Source: Arcobacter sp. UBA7394
Lineage (GTDB): Bacteria > Campylobacterota > Campylobacteria > Campylobacterales > Arcobacteraceae
Reading direction: 5' to 3'
NCBI GenBank assembly: GCA_002470185.1
Contig: DKNG01000007.1
Location: 3,638-11,675 of the forward strand
Length of the DNA: 8,038 nt
Position numbers and translations under genes: made by a program. Each line of letters starts with the position of its first letter. The first letter of the stretch is position 1. This document shows positions 5,003 through 8,038 of this stretch, piece after piece. The notes beneath the pieces were generated by a model, which was not told the DNA's origin, searched no databases, and was given only the letters and a program-made list of their open reading frames with translations.

Positions 5003-7762
5003 TTGAAAACTACAAGTGTCTTATTTTCTTTTAAGACTACATTAATCTTACTTGCTATTTTAGCAATTGGAGCTGGTTATGCCACATTTATTGAAAATGA
5101 TTTTGGTACTTCCTCGGCTAGAGTTTTAGTATACAACACAATATGGTACGAAGTAATATTAGTTTTAACTACTATTAATATGACAGGTATTATTTTTAAA
5201 TATAAAATGTGGAAAAACAAACCTAGATTTATTTTTCACTCTGCGTTTGTTGTTATTTTAATAGGTGCAGGTGTTACTAGATATGTTGGATACGAAGGTA
5301 TCATGCAAATCAAAGAAGGTACAACAGAAAACAGAATGATTTCTCTTGAACCATACTTACAAATAACTATTAAAGACAATGGAAAAACATACTATAAAGA
5401 GTATCAAAAAGAATTTACTACAGTTTTTACAACAGTAAATGATTTTGAGAACAAAGTACTTTTTGGAGAAAAAGAAGTTAACTTAAAATATAAAAATTAT
5501 ATGTTAGCAAAAAATGGTAATGCATCTATGGGGATGTTAACTTTAGATGTATCACATAATGGTGAGACTAAAGAGATTAAATTACCAGGAAAAAGAGGAC
5601 AAAAAAGTATTAGAAGAGAGTTATCTTTTGGTGATACAATTGTTTCTTTAGAATATGGGTCAAAAGTTTTAACTTTACCATTTAAAATTACTTTAAATGA
5701 CTTCCAATTAGATAGATATCCAGGAAGTATGTCACCATCTTCTTATGCATCTGAAGTAACAGTTAGAAAAGAAAATGGGGAATCATATGATTATAGAATT
5801 TTTATGAATAAAACTTTACATGAAGGTAATTTCTTATTTTTCCAAAGTTCTTATTTCCCTGATGAAACAGGTACTGTTTTATCTGTGAATAATGATCCAG
5901 GTAAATGGCCAACATACTTAGGTTACTTCTTATTAACATTAGGACTATTCCTAAATTTCTTTGATAAAAAATCAAGATTCTGGAAATTAACTAAATATGT
6001 GAGTTCTAGAAACTTAGCATCAATTGCTGTTGCATGTCTAATCGCTTTTGGTTCAACTTCATTAGAAGCAAATGAACAAGCAGTCGAGCCAACAAAAGCA
6101 CAACAAACTGTTGAGTATTTAAATAAATTTAAAAGTGGTTCACTTGAAACTGCTGAGAAATTTTCTAGATTAGTTACTCAAAGTCAATCAGGAAGAATGA
6201 AACCAGTTTCTACTTTAAATAGAGAAATTGTTATGAAACTAAGTGGTAAGAAAACATTATTTGGAATGAATTCAGATCAAATTGTTTTAGGTTTATTATC
6301 TAGACCAGAAATTTGGAGAGATTTAAAAATCATTAAAATTAAAACTCCAAAACTAAAAAACTTTTTAGGTATTGAAAAAGAGAGAAAATTAATTGCATTC
6401 TCTGAAGTATTTGTTGATGGTACTTATGTACTAAGCAAAGAAGCGGAAAAAGCTTCTATGTCTAAACCAACAGATAGAGGAACTTATGAAAAAGATATTA
6501 TTAGATTAGATGAAAAATTAAATATTGTTTATGCAACTTTTAATGGTAACTTATTTAATATTTTCCCAAAACCTAGAGATGCTGCAAATAAATGGCATAC
6601 ACCTTTAGATGCAATGAAAACTTTCACAGGAAAAAGTCAACCAGCTGTTGAAGCTATGACTAGAGGCTTTATTAATGCTGTAATTCAAATGGATTGGAAA
6701 GAAGCTAATAAATTCTTAGATATGATTGCTTTATACCAAGAAAAGGTTGGTGCAGATGTAATCTTAAGTAAAGCAGAAGTAAATAATGAGATCTATTTCA
6801 ATGATTTAGATATCTTTGTTAAATTAACTGTTGGATATATTATCTTTGGTCTTATTATGTTAATTGCTGCATTTATTGTAGTATTTAACCCAAAAATCCA
6901 ACCAAGAAAAACTACAGCGTTCTTCTTCATAATTTTATCATTACTGTTTGCAGTACATACCTTTGGTATGGGATTTAGATGGGTTGTAGCAGGACATGCT
7001 CCATGGTCAAATACTTATGAATCAATGTTATATATTTCATGGTCAGCTGTTTTTGCAGGGGTTGTTTTCTTTAGAAAATCATTACTTGCTCTAAGTGCTG
7101 CAATTATTGTTGGTGGTATTTTCATGTTTACTGCTCACTTAGCAGGAATTGACCCACAAATTACAAACTTAGTTCCAGTACTTAAATCATACTGGTTAAC
7201 AATACATGTATCAATTTTAACAGCATCTTATGGATTCTTTGGATTAGCTGCGGTAATTTCTTACTTAGCCTTAATCTTATTTATCTTTAGAAGTCCATCT
7301 AGACCTCATTTAGATGAAACAATTAAAAATATTGCAGCAATTACTGAAATTGCTCTTATTATTGGTGTTGCCGCAATTACAATTGGTAACTTCCTTGGTG
7401 GTATCTGGGCTAATGAGTCTTGGGGTAGATACTGGGGATGGGATCCAAAAGAGACTTGGGCTTATGTATCGATCGTAGTTTATGTTTTAGTTATCCACAT
7501 GAGATTTGTTAAAAAACTTAATAATCCATTTACATTATTAGTATCTGCATTATTAGCTTTCTCAACAATTTTAATGACATATTTAGGAGTAAACTTCTAT
7601 TTATCAGGAATGCATTCATACGCTACAGGAGATCCTGTACCAATTCCAACATGGGCATATGTTCTTACATCATTAGTAATTGTAACTATACTTGTAGCTT
7701 ACAGAAAACGTGATTTAAAAGATTCTATCTGTCACGAAGAAAACCAAAAACCTAAGAAGTAA
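5003..7762 (+). CDS. ccsBA: CcsBA, fused ResB-ResC cytochrome c synthase (System II)
   Basis: This inner-membrane protein exports haem and attaches it to CXXCH motifs of apocytochromes c. The 919-residue chain fuses CcsB/ResB (about 1-330) to CcsA/ResC (about 600-919), as in Helicobacter, and has a normal length. The ResB part has membrane segments near 7-29, 46-65, 75-93 and 303-321, then a periplasmic domain. A further segment at about 338-352 precedes a second soluble region, followed by about nine segments from 608 on. The haem-handling WWD domain is at 807-819 (WGRYWGWDPKETW). The four conserved histidines are recognisable: H79 and H832 in the membrane, H735 and H871 on the periplasmic side, spaced as in characterised CcsBA. 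GHAPWSNTYES (H665) is another family motif. The TTG start at 5003 is chosen for its ribosome site. The gene has its own promoter and terminator. Confidence 0.93.
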   Translation: MKTTSVLFSFKTTLILLAILAIGAGYATFIENDFGTSSARVLVYNTIWYEVILVLTTINMTGIIFKYKMWKNKPRFIFHSAFVVILIGAGVTRYVGYEGIMQIKEGTTENRMISLEPYLQITIKDNGKTYYKEYQKEFTTVFTTVNDFENKVLFGEKEVNLKYKNYMLAKNGNASMGMLTLDVSHNGETKEIKLPGKRGQKSIRRELSFGDTIVSLEYGSKVLTLPFKITLNDFQLDRYPGSMSPSSYASEVTVRKENGESYDYRIFMNKTLHEGNFLFFQSSYFPDETGTVLSVNNDPGKWPTYLGYFLLTLGLFLNFFDKKSRFWKLTKYVSSRNLASIAVACLIAFGSTSLEANEQAVEPTKAQQTVEYLNKFKSGSLETAEKFSRLVTQSQSGRMKPVSTLNREIVMKLSGKKTLFGMNSDQIVLGLLSRPEIWRDLKIIKIKTPKLKNFLGIEKERKLIAFSEVFVDGTYVLSKEAEKASMSKPTDRGTYEKDIIRLDEKLNIVYATFNGNLFNIFPKPRDAANKWHTPLDAMKTFTGKSQPAVEAMTRGFINAVIQMDWKEANKFLDMIALYQEKVGADVILSKAEVNNEIYFNDLDIFVKLTVGYIIFGLIMLIAAFIVVFNPKIQPRKTTAFFFIILSLLFAVHTFGMGFRWVVAGHAPWSNTYESMLYISWSAVFAGVVFFRKSLLALSAAIIVGGIFMFTAHLAGIDPQITNLVPVLKSYWLTIHVSILTASYGFFGLAAVISYLALILFIFRSPSRPHLDETIKNIAAITEIALIIGVAAITIGNFLGGIWANESWGRYWGWDPKETWAYVSIVVYVLVIHMRFVKKLNNPFTLLVSALLAFSTILMTYLGVNFYLSGMHSYATGDPVPIPTWAYVLTSLVIVTILVAYRKRDLKDSICHEENQKPKK

Positions 7763-7776
7763 TTCTTAGGTTTTTT
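7746..7776. terminator. Bidirectional terminator between ccsBA and the right-edge gene
   Basis: CCTAAGAA (7751-7758) and TTCTTAGG (7763-7770) form a perfect 8-bp stem around the 4-nt loop GTAA. The stem extends through flanking A and T runs (7746-7750 with 7771-7775). The ccsBA stop codon (7760-7762) lies in the loop. T-runs on both strands let it end ccsBA rightward and the convergent right-edge gene leftward. Confidence 0.85.
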
Positions 7777-7784
7777 ACCTTAAT

Positions 7785-8038
7785 TTAATTCTTCTTTGAA
7801 GAACACTCTACAAACTTATTTACTTCCTTCGTATAGTCTTTCAGCCAATATTTAATTGTAGTTCCATTTAATCTTGTAGTATCACCTTTTACACCATATA
7901 TAAATACTGAGAATGTAAAATATTTATTATCATATTTTAATAATACTTGTTCTGGTACTAATTGCATTTCATATCCATCTTCTATCCAATCAGACCAAAA
8001 ACCTTCAAAATCATTATTTATTTCTTCTGCAATTTCTA
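7785..8038 (-). CDS. Hypothetical protein, C-terminal 83 residues only
   Basis: I do not recognise this protein. The frame is open from the right edge to a TAA at 7785-7787, so this is the C-terminal end of a longer gene. The Met codon at 7965-7967 is internal, since coding-like sequence continues above it (FEGFWSDWIEDGYEMQL). The visible part is soluble and rich in aromatic and charged residues, with alternating hydrophobic stretches (KYFTFSVFIYGV) suggesting beta strands. It ends in a lysine-rich tail after a single Cys. There is no membrane segment. It converges on ccsBA and shares its terminator. Nothing here links its function to cytochrome c maturation. Confidence 0.65.
   Translation of the reverse strand, partial: EIAEEINNDFEGFWSDWIEDGYEMQLVPEQVLLKYDNKYFTFSVFIYGVKGDTTRLNGTTIKYWLKDYTKEVNKFVECSSKKN

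Noticed and set aside
1..8038. tRNA, rRNA, CRISPR repeats, insertion sequences, prophage or defence genes
   Set aside because: I saw no repeat-spacer pattern, transposase or integrase motifs, terminal inverted repeats or tRNA-like cloverleaf; nearly all of the window is taken up by ordinary genes.

Overview
The window is strongly A/T-rich, with mostly A/T-ending codons, and holds ordinary chromosomal genes of a Campylobacterota (epsilonproteobacterial) type, most likely an Arcobacter/Aliarcobacter relative. The main clues are a single-chain CcsBA (ResB-ResC fusion) cytochrome c synthase, a CmoB, a ferritin-like DUF455 protein, and TATAAT promoters without clear -35 boxes. The genus is an inference from gene content and composition.

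Left part (1-510): a leftward GntR/HutC-type regulator runs off the left edge. Behind it lies a 214-bp gene-free stretch with two 14-bp palindromes matching the HutC-subfamily operator pattern GTnTAnAC, plus a third half-matching copy. The stretch ends in a hairpin that could terminate transcription in both directions.

Middle (511-3877): a leftward DUF455 protein (putative di-metal ferritin fold) is divergent from a rightward three-gene cluster, with 52 bp between them. The cluster is a GloC/YcbL-like glyoxalase-II-type hydrolase followed by two tandem paralogous GGDEF proteins, with gaps of 12 and 9 bp, closed by a strong terminator. Both GGDEF domains have lost residues needed for di-guanylate cyclase activity. 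The first keeps an RxxD inhibitory-site motif and the second does not. They look like a sensor or receptor pair rather than enzymes.

Right part (3880-8038): leftward cmoB (tRNA wobble-uridine modification) converges on the GGDEF cluster with 2 bp between the stop codons. Rightward ccsBA (cytochrome c haem attachment) is divergent from cmoB. The cmoB-ccsBA spacer carries two dyads, one resembling a CRP/FNR-type site (TTAAC-N5-GTTAA). The ccsBA start is best placed at a TTG at 5003, downstream of a good ribosome binding site. A leftward partial gene of unknown function leaves the right edge and shares a bidirectional terminator with ccsBA.

I see no mobile element, CRISPR array, rRNA or tRNA. 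I also see no clear sign of a new multi-gene system. The items most worth a second look are the degenerate GGDEF pair and the operator-rich gap next to the GntR gene.
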